This document shows positions 11,520-22,569 of a DNA stretch of 64,000 nucleotides, piece after piece. This stretch comes from Auricularia sp. M13 (lineage: Eukaryota; Basidiomycota; Agaricomycetes; Auriculariales; Auriculariaceae), in NCBI GenBank assembly GCA_037042915.1, contig CM073193.1:8618001-8682000 (forward strand), in the 5' to 3' direction. The translations under genes and the position numbers were made by a program. The notes below the pieces were generated by a model, which saw only the letters and a program-made list of their open reading frames with translations, was not told the DNA's origin and made no database searches. Within the stretch, counting starts at the first letter, position 1; each line of letters opens with the position of its first letter.

Positions 11520-12229
11520 GCTCTGGGAGGTTGAGCGACGGATTCGCTGCAACTGAACGTCTAGGGTTGTAGACGTTGTGTCGGCGGCGTCCAGCTTGAA
11601 AGTCGTTCGCTTGATGTTCCTGCGTGCACCACGCTGCCCAACGTAAAAATGACTTCAGCGCGCCCTCCTTGCGCGGCCGGAGAATGCAAATCCCGTCCGG
11701 CTTGGTGCTACGTATACCGACATGAACGAGCGCAATGCCAGCGCCCGGCAGTCGAATTGACGACGACCACTGGCACTGCGCACGTGGTAGTTATCATAGC
11801 GACCAGAGAACGTCTGGGCGTCCAGCTACCAAGGCTCGGCCCAACGTCGAAACAGAAGCGACACCTGTTCCTGACTATCGCGTACGCCTTCCTCCTTTCT
11901 GGCTCGCCTTCCGCCAAGAGCCCAATCCCAGCGAGAGTCGGCGTCTGTAACAGTCAACACGTGCAGATGCGCCGTCCGCCCGAGCGGTCCGCCGCCACTC
12001 GTAATGACATCCGCGGGTGAGGCTATGTGCGAGCTGGGGCGCTTCAGCTGCGCAAAGCGGGCCGCTGGCCGGCGCTTGCTGGTGGGCGTTTGCGGGTGCG
12101 TCCGCAATATGGGTGCGTCCGCAAGCGCAGCTGTGTACGGGACTCGGGCGGGTGTGGGAGCGGCGAGGTCAGGTCAATTGAACGTTGTGGTGTGCGCGAG
12201 AGGGAGCGGGGCGCCTTCTGGGTCTTCGG
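11520..12229. other. fragment of the region upstream of a DUF2235-WD40 gene
   Basis: Bases of about 11700-11800 resemble 43570-43660, which lies upstream of DUF2235-WD40 copy C (shared residues such as PVVV and TxGRW in one reverse frame). No DUF2235-WD40 gene follows here; the next recognisable piece is an ATP23 fragment. This suggests a deletion inside an older copy of the unit. Confidence 0.4.
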
Positions 12230-12386
12230 GGGTTGTTGGCCTGCGCATTCTGCGTGCACAACGTCTCGACAGACGGCGGCGCCTCTTCGGCCGGCGCGCT
12301 CGCGGGCGGATCGCCCCCATGTGCACGCGCCAGCGTGTGAAGGCTGCGGCGCGCGTGGTTGTCGTCGGCGGCGGTGGCGGCGGCAA
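12230..12386 (-). pseudogene. ATP23: ATP23 N-terminal exon fragment
   Basis: The reverse strand shows AAAFTRWR in one frame and SAPAEEAPPSVETL in another, matching the first exon of ATP23 copy D (DAAFTRWR and NAPAEDAPPSAETL), with the frame broken between them. Homology stops near 12230 and no HExxH exon follows, so only the first exon survives. It is head-to-head with the carrier fragment downstream, as in the complete units. Confidence 0.6.
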
Positions 12387-12450
12387 CTCGAGAATAAGCG
12401 ATGCGTGGTCCCTGAATTACCAATAATTTCTCTTCTCTCCCTCGTTCGGT

Positions 12451-13230
12451 CCGATCGCTCAGCCTGCAGCTGCAAAGCACGAGCGCAAGCGTACGCCAGC
12501 CTAGACGCGTTTTCCTGCACCCCATGCTAACCGTTGCTGCTATGGCCAGCGCTGCCGTTCGCCGCGAACTTCGTCGCGGGCGCCATCGCCGGCGTCTCGG
12601 AAATCCTGACGTTCTACCCGCTCGGTGCGCACCGCACACACGGCCCCGGCTACCGCTGCAGCTGACGCGTCACCTTGATGCTCTGATGTCATGCGCGTGC
12701 CTCGCCGTGTGCCATTAAAGCGCCCAGCTGCCCTTGTGTGCTGGTCAAGACGCGGACGCAGCTCGAGGTCGGCGCGTCCAACTTCGGCGTAGTGGGCAGC
12801 TTCAAGAGCATCATGGAAGAGGAGAGGTGCGCCCGTTGTTCCTGCTCGCTGTCTAGCCTATTGTACCGACAGCGCGCTGAGTTTCGGCCGTCTGTAGGCC
12901 GGGGTGCTCACGCCTTTGCGCGTCCCTATCCACGCGCCTTTCAGGCGCCGCCGCACCGCTACTGCTCGAGAAGTCCAAGCGCGCCGTCGACTTGTACGCG
13001 CGCCCGCCACCCACTCCTTGCGCACTCGCACCCAAACTCGCGCAGCGCGGCGAACGATTCCTCGGGAAGACCGCGCGCTGGCGGGGACGGACAAGCCGTC
13101 GCAGGCGATCTCAATCGCGACGGGCTGCTCGACGCGCGCGACGGAGAGCTTCGTCGTCGAGCCCATCGAGCTCCAAGGACACGGCGGGCGGTAGAACCAG
13201 GGAGAGACGGTCGCAGTGAAGTCTGAGCAT
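12451..13230 (+). pseudogene. mitochondrial carrier (oxodicarboxylate type), extra copy, decayed
   Basis: This is a fifth carrier copy without its own DUF2235-WD40 gene. The usual ATG is replaced by ATC. After the first intron the frame reads LPFAANFVAGAIAGVSEIL, then near 12750 VKTRTQLEVGASNFG, and later KRAV- and SAANDS-like pieces near 12985-13070. Frames are broken between exons. As in the other copies, the PxD-x-VKTR signature is split by introns. Confidence 0.65.
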
Positions 13231-13239
13231 GCCAGGACA

Positions 13240-14130
13240 CAGGGGATGCTCTAGGAGCTCGGGCGAAGGAGGCACGACACTCGACAGGACGCGCAGCAGG
13301 AGGCCGCCCATCGCAACCTTCATCTGCAGCTGGCAGTCTCGATAGACGGGGTGCACGCAGCGGGCTGACGCACGCGCCGGCGCGGGCACGTCCTGGACAT
13401 ACTCCGGACGGTCATCGTCCTCGCCCACCCGTGAGTGTAAAGGAGACCCATCCAGCTGCGGGCGACGATAACTCCTTGCGGACGGACGCAGGGCATTCTA
13501 CGGCTTCCCGTTCCGCCAGCTCGATGTAGGACGACTGCCGGGATACAAGCTGAACGAGTACGCTCGACGCGCGTGCCAATATTAGGGCTGCGGCAGCTGG
13601 GGTGGAGTGGTGACGAGGAGGCGTTGTTGGCGCAGTGACGCAGCGGCTGGTTCGTCCAGCTCTGGCTGAGGTTCGGATCCGGGATCAGGCTGTGCGACCG
13701 CCCGCGAAGCACGGTGCGCCGGCTTGGTCGCTGGACATGGTGGGCATGAGGATATAGACAACCTGGTAGCAGCAAGGGGTCGACAGAGTCGCATCAAGAG
13801 CAAATAGCGAAGCAGGGTGATAAGGGAGGCGAGAACGACGAGGAGGTGAGGCAGCCCGGAGACGAACTGGCGAAGCTCGCTTCGCAGGCACAGCAGGCGA
13901 GACCAGCGTCTGTGAGCGCCCTCTGGCGGTCGAGTTCCGCCTCGAGCTGCGCGAGGACGGCCTCGTCGTTGTCAGCATTGTCTTCCTCGTGGCCTTGAGT
14001 CGTTTTCGCAATCGTGCTGGCAGCACTATGGGTTGCGTCTGCGTCGCCCAGTGCAGGGAACGCTGATGCCGAGGCCAAGGTAAAGGAAGTAAGAGACGTT
14101 GGCCGATGTCTTCGTCGTGCTGGCAAAAAG
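13240..14130 (-). pseudogene. Pro-rich hypothetical protein gene, copy 1
   Basis: Reverse-strand segments include EAVLAQLEAELDRQR (about 13960-13915), matching EALLARFEAER in the copies at 22600-23760 and 60570-61700, then a proline- and acid-rich C-terminal part (PATKPAHRASRAV, about 13740). The protein family is not recognised. It is convergent with the carrier fragment. The copy is shorter and more diverged than the other two, and continuity of the frame could not be shown. Confidence 0.4.
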
Positions 14131-14609
14131 TTAAAAGCCGAATGAAAGACGCGCAGTCAGGCTTACCAATGACTTTGGCTTGAACTTGCTCCTGCTCACG
14201 AGGGCGGCCCGCGTCGGGCTAGCCGCTGGACAAGGGCCATGGTCATCGCCGTCACTGCTCCAGCCGGCAGCAGCAACGGGTACCGTCCACTGGATAGGCG
14301 GTCCCGGCACTACGCTCGCATCCTTTCTGATAAATGGACCGCGCGTCGCGCTTAGTTGGGATTGGTATGCAGGCGGGTTGAGATCGCGTACCACACGCGG
14401 GCTAGGAAGTGCATGGCAGCGGGCGCGAAGCCGCGCGTGATGGCCAGGAAAAGGACAATCGTCCAGACGAATATGGCGCATATTGGCGCCGGCGTGCAGC
14501 ACCCAGAGCGGTCAGCCTAGTCTCGTAACCAGACTGAACGCAAGCGGACTTTGAAATTCGGAGCGGTCCGCTTGCGGACAGTCTGGGACAGACCAGCGCC
14601 GTTTAGATA

Positions 14610-15090
14610 CTGCCCTTTGCATAATATTCCGGACACGTCCGAAAAAGAAAAAGCGGGCGGGGCCGACCGAACCCCCGACCAACCCAGCCCGGCAGACGGT
14701 AGCGACGGTGCGTGGGCAGATCCACTCAAGCCAAGTACATGGCTGACCTCGGGCTGGCTGGAAACCTCAGTCGCGCAGTTTTTTTGAAGAATGGGAGTGC
14801 AGTTGCGGTGTGCTCGCCCGCCAGCCCTCCGGGCTGCGGTTTGAACGGCATCGGCCGATTTGCCCAGCTCCGTCGTCGTGGACTGCGCAGACGGCGAGCA
14901 CGCCTCTGCAGCAAATATTTTGGGCGGGATGCGTGTACTATGACGGCGCAGTGCACCCTAAGCCAAAACCAGGCCTGCAGCAGTCGAAAATCCGTCGCTA
15001 CCGTCTGCCGGGCGGTGTTCGTCGGGGGTTCGGTCGGCCCCGCCCGCTTTTTCTTTTTCGGACGTGTCCGGAATATTATGCAAAGGGCAG
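14610..15090. mobile_element. TA-flanked MITE, 481 bp, inner element 1
   Basis: Inverted arms of about 95-100 bases begin CTGCCCTTTGCATAATATTC at 14610 and end with the inverse at 15090. They run through the block CCGAAAAAGAAAAAGCGGGC to CCGGCAGACGG. TA flanks both ends (14608-14609 and 15091-15092). There is no coding capacity. The arms are nearly identical, so the insertion should be young. Confidence 0.8.
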
Positions 15091-15092
15091 TA

Positions 15093-15654
15093 TGTCACAA
15101 ACTCAGATACTGAGCGTGACACGACACTTAGCCGATTTTCACCCCCCAACCTCTCTCGAACATGTTTCTACAGACCATCTCAAAAATGACTCTTGGGTCA
15201 ATACAAGGCAAATGAGAGGGACACTTATGGTAAAATATATGGGAACTATATTGCCACCAAAAGGTCTAAAGTGTTCCAAAAGTGCTCCAAAAGACGTCAA
15301 ATCGCTTTAGATAAATGTGTAGCGTCGCCTGAGAGTGTACGATGCGGCGGGCTCACGAAGTTCAGACTCCGCACGGAGCCATCCTGAACTCCCCGAGCCA
15401 GCCACATTGACGCGCCAGCAGCAAAGCCGCATTTTTCTACGCGGTTTTCGACACTCTGCCATCTTTAGAGACTTATTCTAAGCTGATATGGCTGTTTATA
15501 TTTTCCAGAAAAAAGCAAATCATAGTACAGCTCAATTGTCCCCAATTGACTTCAAAGTCATTTCTAGGTGGGTGCAGGAAGAACGATTTCTGAGGGAGGG
15601 GAGGGTAAGATTTGACGAAGTCCCGTGTCACGCTCAGTATCAGGATTTGTGACA
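15093..15654. mobile_element. TA-flanked MITE, 562 bp, inner element 2
   Basis: The ends TGTCACAAACTCAGATACTG (15093) and, inverted, the complement of CAGTATCAGGATTTGTGACA (to 15654) lie between TA dinucleotides at 15091-15092 and 15655-15656. The first TA is shared with inner element 1, so one element landed at the edge of the other. No gene is visible inside. Confidence 0.75.
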
Positions 15655-15739
15655 TATGTAAACGGCGCTGGTGTGTCCCAGCCGCTACGCAGGACGAGCC
15701 CGAAGCGGAGTCCGAAAATAGCGGCTGGTTACGAGCCTA

Positions 15740-16766
15740 CGGTCAGCCTGGCAGACTTTATAAAACTCCGCGCGACGACCGAGAGCGGAGTTTGCACGGT
15801 CTGACTTCTCTTGAGCTCGAGCCCCTTGCCCGGCGCCTGAACCACATGAGCCCGCCAATATCCGAGACAGTGACGCGGTACCGCTACCTTAGTACCTCCC
15901 TGTTGCTGTCCCGACCACACGCCGCTCTGCAGACCGTGTCATCCATCTCTGTCGTGCAGCACCCGTGGCATCGCTGAAGCCGACGGTCCTGACGACCGCC
16001 GACAGCATACACTGTACGAATATGAACTGGTGCCTGTTGGTGCCGCAGGGCAAGGCATGCTGCTGTTCAGTGTTTTGCGCGTGCCCGGGAGACTTCCTGG
16101 GCGGCTACAGCGCCTACGCGGGAGCTTGTGCAGGCTGCTATTCGTCCCACGAGGCTTCCGCTGACGTCCCTATCGCAGCCAGCTTCGCAAATGATCGCTA
16201 TCTGACGGCGTCAGTCCGCTGTGCCAATACTTCGGCCTGGGCGTTGCAATGAGTGCCAATAACTGAGGCAGGACATGCTCGCTGTAGGCTGCATCGGCTT
16301 TCAGTCTGTGCGGTTTTCCAACACCACCAGTTTGAAGTGCCAACCCGCGCGTGCTACTCCTCGTCCAATTTTGCTTCTGACGTAGCACTCGACCACCGCG
16401 CGGGAGTGATGGACTCGGCGTACGCACGGCTCCCCATCTCCCGGGCTCCGAACTCCTGCGCGCTCGCATGGTGTCTTCTAGCTTATCCTCCAACTACAAC
16501 CTGCACAACAGGAACGGCCTAGTCTCCAACCGCGCTGCTTCACGCAATATATGCTGTCACCGGTGCCAGTCCTGAGCCGGGTTATTGCTTCGCTCCCCTT
16601 ACTGCCGCTGGGCTTTCCGATCCATAATCAGCATTCGCAGTACTGCAACCGTTGCTACCAAACTTCGTAGTTGCGCGTGCAGTTGCGCGCGCCGCGCGGC
16701 CTTCAGGGTGCAGCGGGCCGACTCCATACTGTTTGGCGAGGTGTTGCCTGCCCGTCTCTCTTTACC
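15740..16766. other. region upstream of DUF2235-WD40 copy B
   Basis: No gene is supported. Parts (for example GGACTCGGCGTACGCACGGCTCCC near 16411, given here only as a landmark by position) correspond to sequence near 43081-43110 upstream of copy C, and the last 120 bases before the ATG match copies C and E (GTTGCGCGTGCAGT... at about 16668). This is probably the promoter and 5' untranslated region. Confidence 0.45.
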
Positions 16767-19700
16767 ATGTCGCGTCCACCTTCGCCTCTGCCGGAAAATG
16801 CCCCCCAAGCTGATCTCATGCCAGCCGCGCCTCCACCCACGTCCACTGAGCCGGCATCCCCACGGTCAGTACCACCTATTGCAGCCGACTCTGCGATTCT
16901 GGCTGACATCTCAACAGTGTTTCCGGCGAACAGAGGGGCGTGACGTCCAGCTCTAGTCATCTGCATGAAACCGACGGCCCAGCTACGCGCGCTGTTCTAT
17001 CCATCCCGACCGCTGCTCCGGCGCTGCCCATCGATACTGCAGCACCGCTACCGGGTCGTTCTGGCGAGCGAAAGACCACGGAGGCAGCTTCTGACCCCGG
17101 GAAATGTCCAACGTGCAAGGGCCGCGGCGGCCGTAAGGGTCGTAACCTCGTCGTCTGCATCGACGGCACGTCGAATCAGTTCAGCAAGAAGGTCCGTCAT
17201 GATGGTCAGCATAAATTGGACCGCGCTGAGTTGCTTCCCCAGAATACCAATGTCGTCGAGCTTTACAGTCGTCTGATCAAAGACGAGAATCAACTCACGT
17301 TCTACAATAGCGGCATCGGCACATATGCTGAGCCGTCCTGGAAATCCTGGAGCTATCGCAAGCAGGTCTTTATGAACATGCTCGACCTCATGTTTGCTCT
17401 GTGCGTCGCCAGCCCCAACCGGCATATGATTTGTCCTAATCCCTCCCAGTCGACTGGAGAAGATTATCATCAGCGCATATGCTTGGCTTGTAGACAACTA
17501 CGAGGAGGGAGACTGCATATATCTGTTCGGTTAGTTTGCCTCGGGGTGCTTCTGAATGCACCATTCAACTTTCACAGGTTTCTCTCGCGGGGCGTATCAA
17601 GTTCGAGCGCTTGCGGCGATGCTCGACATAGTTCGTCTTCTTTTCTTCCCTATTACTTAGGCCAGCAACTCACGCAAACTATAGGTAGGACTCCTTCACA
17701 AGGGCAATCGAGACCAGATCCCCTTGTGAGCGCTGATCTTGTGACTGAAATTGAGTGCTCAACATTGCAGCGCATTCGAGTTGTACACTGCGTTTAATCC
17801 GGAACAGCAGCAGCAGTCAGAAACAGCTGCCAAGAACTCTTCGCAGCCCGAACAGAGTCCCGCGGTCATGATAGAGACGAATATGGCCGCCACGAATTCA
17901 CTGCCAGTGCTGAGAGAACTCCGCGACTCAATGGCTAATTGTCTTCCATCCCTGCGCGGCGCCTTCAAGAAAGTGTCAGGAGGCGGCAAGCGCCTGTCCA
18001 AAGGCGTCCGCAAGGTAGTGTTGAGATTCTCTCTCAACCGCCCTTGCTGCAATCCTCGCCCGCTCTTACAAAGCTTTTACAGTGTACCAGATCCGTTCTG
18101 TGCCTCGGCCCGGAGGCGCCGGCTCACATCTTTCTTCTTCCACCGGCGCCGGCGCAGAATAGAAACACTGCGCCTGCTACTGCGATCACAATGCAAGACC
18201 GCTTCAAGCAGACCTTCTCACGCGCAGTCAAGGCCCATTTTGTCGGCGCATGGTACATTCGGCTTGAAAGCGTGTATTCCAGATCTCATTGACTGCTTCC
18301 AGGGATACAGTCTCGTCCGTTCGATTAATCCGGGGAAGCACTCTGCCCGGTACAACGGACGGTATGAAGAACGTCTGTTTCTTCCGTCACGCTCTCGCGA
18401 TGCACGAATACCGCGTCAAGTTCCTGCCGGAATACGTCAACGGCGGCGACGGACCCGACGACGATTGCTGTATCGGTAACATTCCACACACCAAGGAGGT
18501 CTGGTTCATGGGATCTCACTCGGACATGTGAGCCGCTTGCACATCTCATCATGTCGGTCTGATTTCCTGCTTGCCTAGCGGCGGTGGAAGCACCGTGAAC
18601 ACTGAGCTCGACAAATTTGGCCCTGCCTTGCGATGGATGTCGTTCGAAGCCGTTCTTGCTGGGCTGAAAATAGAGCCCGGTCCACGGCAGTGGGAGGAGA
18701 AAACGCTGGTCACTGACTCGATGACAGGGTTTTATAAGCTGATGGAGTGGCTCCCCATCAAGAGATTAACCTACACCGACAAGACGACTGTTATATCCTG
18801 GCAAGTGCACGCCTTGAGAGTGCTCCAATCCTCACTCATAGCCCCGTAGGCCGCCTCATCAACATTTTGAACGCCGAATACGACCTAATCAGCGCGTCCA
18901 CGAAACATACTTTAATGAAACAAACGACGGTTGGTTCGCCAACGGTCGCGACAGCATTATTGAGAGGGATGCATATACCGATGCAGAGGCTCTGGTTGGC
19001 CTGTTGCGTGACGAGCCTGAGAACCCGAAATGTCGACCCCTCTTCGAAGCTTTGAAAAGATCAGGTGAGCGCACAGACTGGGATTAGGCTGACCACGCTC
19101 ACCAATCAAACTAGAATCCGGCTACCAATCACTGGTTGACGTCGGTATATTACCTTATCTCGGGGATATTGCACGTCTGTATCAGGCAGAGGATCGGAAT
19201 GAGGTCATCAAAGAGCTGTGCTCGCTTCAACACTCCCTTGCCTACGGTCCAACGGCGAAGACACACAAAATGCAATCTCTAAGCGACATTCTCAAGACCA
19301 AGACCAGCGTCACACACGGTGAGGTCCGGGATATGTATCTGCGATATGTTCTCACGAGTCATAGGGACGTATCCCTTCGCCATTCGAGGTCACATCCGAT
19401 CTGTCAGCTCGGTCGCATTTCTGACCTCGCAGCTCGTCGTGTCCGGCTCGTGGGATGACACTCTTCGCATTTGGAATATCGAAACCGGAGAAGCTGTCGG
19501 TGACCCGTTGACGGGGCACACCGGCTTGATCTACTGTGTTGCTGTCTCACCGAACGGCAGTCTCGTCGCATCTGGCTCTTATGACGGTACCATCCGCACT
19601 TGGAAGTTTGACGCCGGAAAACTCGTTGGCGGAGGGCTTGTCATACGAGCTGACGACATGGCCTGTGCCTTTTCAGTTGCGTTCTCGCCCGATGGATTGC

Positions 19701-20287
19701 AGATTGTTTCTGGCTCTCGTGACGGAGCTCTGCGCATTTGGGACACTGCAACGGGACAGCAGGTCGGAAACGCAATGGAAGGGCATGATGGTTGGGTTGA
19801 GTCGGTCGCATTCTCCCCGGACGGTGCACGCATTGCATCCGGCTCAGGCGACCAGACCGTGCGATTATGGGACGCTAGGACATTTCAACCTCTCGGTGAC
19901 CCTCTGATCGGACACACGGACTACGTGCGCTCAGTTACATTCTCCCCGGACGGCGTCTCCATTGCTTCTGGCAGTAGCGACGAAACGGTCCGAATCTGGA
20001 ACTCAAACACTCGCGAGCTGATGCACATACTGGCCGGGCATTCCAGTTTGGTCTGGTCAGTCGCATTCTCACCGAGCGGACGGCACATCGCATCAGCTTC
20101 AGGGGACGACACAGTGCGCATATGGGATGCAGTCAGCGGAGAGGCAGTCGGCGTGCTCAAGGGACACACCCACAGGGTCTATTCGGTCGCGTTTTCTCCG
20201 GACGGCACGCGGATAGCGTCGGGCTCGTGGGACGGAACTGTACGCATTTGGGACCGCATTCCTGTATTTTCTACAGACGCGGCGTGA
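16767..20287 (+). CDS. DUF2235-WD40 fusion protein, copy B
   Basis: A Tle1-like hydrolase fused to a WD40 propeller. A zinc-ribbon-like CPTCKGRGG precedes RNLVVCIDGTSN. The exon starting at 17578 gives GFSRGAYQ (nucleophile elbow GxSxG), GAW-DTV follows at the 18252/18303 junction, and GSHSDIGGG spans the 18527/18579 junction. The last exon, 19365-20287, encodes seven WD repeats. A splice model with 13 exons adds up to 2907 bases (968 codons plus stop) and is open throughout. It needs two introns not needed in copy D: 16865-16917 and 18015-18082. The intron after 18800 has a GC donor. Exons 2-5, 7 and several phases match copy D. Alternatively the two extra introns hide small frameshifts. A lipase or phospholipase role follows from the family; the target and biological role are unknown. 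Confidence 0.85.
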
Positions 20288-20869
20288 AGAGCGCTTTCTG
20301 CGTGCATCCATGTAGCGGCGTCTCGTATTACTCATCTGTGTCGGTCTGTAATGTTGAAGGTAAAATTGGAATGTTGATCAGTCCTCCAATCAAGCGTCCG
20401 CGCGCCCGGATTTCATGCACACAGCACAGGTGGACCAGAAGCGTGGCAGGTAAGATACTGCACGCATCGCCGGACGCGGTTTCAGACTGATAGTAATTTG
20501 TACGTCGCAATCGCCGGGGTGCGCAAGCCTGAGAAATGCTCTACTATCAGGAAGCCAACGACGGTCTCGGTCACCCTTAGCCACGAGGATACGTACAAGA
20601 TACCTGACTCGTCTCTCTGCGGAAAGCGGATTGTCGACCTGTAGTCTGTAGTTGGCTCGTCATCTGGAAATATCCTTTTGCGTCTGGCCAAGGCACTAGG
20701 CGGCCCCCAATTGAACACGAACGTCGCGCTCATTTCGGCGACACGCGTTGTCCTTTTGATTTTGCAGACAAAGTGCGGGTTGTGCTCGAGTTCTCCCTCT
20801 ATAAAGGAGCAATGATTATACAGTAATGATTTCAATAGACCTAGTTTTCACTATGTGTCAGAACGAGCC
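20288..20869. other. intergenic spacer after DUF2235-WD40 copy B
   Basis: No gene is seen. It is the convergent spacer shared with copies A, C and D. Its last part (from about 20821) is nearly identical to unit C from about 48497. Confidence 0.55.
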
Positions 20870-21665
20870 GATGCGAGGGAGACCCGGGCCTGCGAACCTG
20901 GTCGAACGGACGCGTGTCGGCGAAACATAATTCCCAGACGTCGTTGAGGGACGCTCCGCCGTGGCTTCGTCCGGGCAATTTGGGTGGCCTTTGAGCGAGA
21001 GCAGCGCTCTTCTTCTTACGCACGCCTGCGGCAAGGGATTTATGATCAGTATCTCTCGCGATAGGAATGCGAGAGGGAGGGAGGGAGCGACGCACCTGGT
21101 GTTGTTTCGTTATTCTAAAGTTTCCCCGGTCAATTTCGCGGCCGAATCTACAGTCGCCGCTCAAGCTCGCCGCGCGAATCTAAGGAGTTCAGAGCGAGAA
21201 TATCAAGATGCGGGTAGCCACACACAAGTCCCATTGCGTGACGCACGCGACACGCCGCAAATTGTACCAATCCATCTTGGTCGAACATATGTATGAGTTC
21301 ATGCGCCAAGGTATCCTCCATATGATTCTTGCTCATGAATCGGTTTTGGCAAAGTAATATAGTGCCCGTGGGCGGGCCAAATCCTCCCGCGCGCGGCGTC
21401 GCAGGGCGCACACAGTATATGTGGATTGGAGACGGCGCAGTCCGTGAGCGCTACGTGCTTGCGCAGGAAGACGACGAGCGGCGAGGAGTGCATCAGGTCC
21501 TTTTTCCAGCGCTCGCAGCGCGCGTTCCGCGCGCGCAACGTCTCCGCCGACGGCGCCTCTTTGGCCGGCGCGTTCGGGTGTCCATGTATTGGCGCCAGCG
21601 CATGAAGGCCGCGTCGCGCGTCGTTGTCGTTGTCAGCGGCGGCGGCGGCAACGCGGACGTTACGA
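20870..21665 (-). pseudogene. ATP23: ATP23-like metalloprotease, copy B, decayed
   Basis: The reverse strand shows AETLRARNARCERWKKDLMH, CAPCDAARG, then FMSKNHMEDTLAHELIHMFD with an intact HELIH zinc motif. Directly after FD, 11 bases present in copy D (GACCATTGTCGG... there) are missing, which shifts the frame. The downstream exon (LSGDCRFGREIDRGNFRIT, about 21164-21108) and the last exon (ALLSLKGHPNCPDEAT) are recognisable, the latter followed by a one-base loss. The ATG is also lost. The same 11-base deletion is in copy C, so both descend from one broken copy. Confidence 0.8.
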
Positions 21666-21724
21666 GAAGCAAGCGATGAGCGGCCCCTGAATTCGCGATA
21701 ATCTCTTTCTCGTTCCGCGCTCCG

Positions 21725-22470
21725 ATGACCCAGCCTGCCGCTGTGAAGCACGAGCGCAAGCGTACGCTGGCCCACACGCGCCGTTCTGCGCTCCATTCTG
21801 ACCGTCGCTGCTGTGGACAGCGCTGCCGTTCGCGGCGAGCTTCGTCGCGGGCGCCATCGCCGGCGTCTCGGGAATCCTGACGTTTTATCCGCTCGGTGCG
21901 CACCGCTCACGCAACCCAGGCTACCGCTGCAAGCTCACGCGCAATCCTGGTGCCCAGATGTCGTGCGGCTCGCTCCACATCATCCTAATGCTCAGCCGTG
22001 TGCGCAGGTCAAGACGCGGACGCAGCTCCAGGACGGCGCATCCAACGTCAGCCTCGTGGGCAGCGTCAAGGGTATCATCGCAGATGGGTGAGCTCGTTGC
22101 TCCTTCTCGCTGTCTAGCCAGTTGTACTGACACCACGCGCGCAGTTTCGGCCGTCTGTACCGCGGTGTGCTGACTCCTTTGCACATCCCGGTCCACGCGT
22201 CCTGACCGGTCTGCGATTGCCAGGCCCCGCCGCTGCTCGATGCGCGGAAGCGCGCCGTCGAATTGTACGCCCGCCGCAATCCATGCTTGCGCACTCATGG
22301 CGCTTGCGAACGACTTCTGGCGCAAGATGTTCCACGGGCTCGCGGGGACGGACATATGATGAGAGGGATCTCGATTGCGACGGGCTGCTCGACAGGCGCG
22401 ACGAAGATCTTCGTCGTCGTGCTGCTCGAGCTCCAGAGTTTCGAGCTCCAGAGTCACGGCGTGTGGTAAA
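21725..22470 (+). pseudogene. mitochondrial carrier (oxodicarboxylate type), copy B, decayed
   Basis: The start is ATGACCCAGCCTGCCGCTG. Successive pieces are LPFAASFVAGAIAGVSGILTFYPL, then through a putative 5-base exon (ATGTC near 21958) VKTRTQLQDGASNVSLVGS and, after an intron, FGRLYRGVLTPLHIP. Later come LLDARKRAVE, LANDFWRKMFHGLAGTD and ISIATGCSTGATKIFVVV, which fit the repeats of an SLC25 carrier of the Odc type. A two-base loss after GTD and degenerate later segments break it. It is divergent from ATP23 copy B, about 60 bases apart. Confidence 0.75.
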
Positions 22471-22569
22471 AGCAGTGAGATATGGCCGCGGTGCAGCCTG
22501 AGCATGCCAGGACATGAGAAAAGTCGTAGGAGCCTGGGCGACGGAGCCACGACGCTCGAGAGGAGGCGC

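Larger units (their letters stand above)
14520..15737. mobile_element. outer TA-flanked MITE carrying two further MITEs
   Basis: The left end GTCTCGTAACCAG at 14520 and the inverted right end CTGGTTACGAGCC ending at 15737 are flanked by TA (14518-14519 and 15738-15739). The inner halves also match in inverted order: CTGGGACAGACCAGCGCCG on the left and the complement of CGGCGCTGGTGTGTCCCAG on the right. Without the two inner elements it would be only about 171 bp. Confidence 0.75.

Noticed and set aside
16767-20287. NACHT or NB-ARC domain between the hydrolase and the WD40 part
   Set aside because: No P-loop GxxxxGK[ST] or Walker B pattern in the linker exons; the linker is short and helical or disordered.
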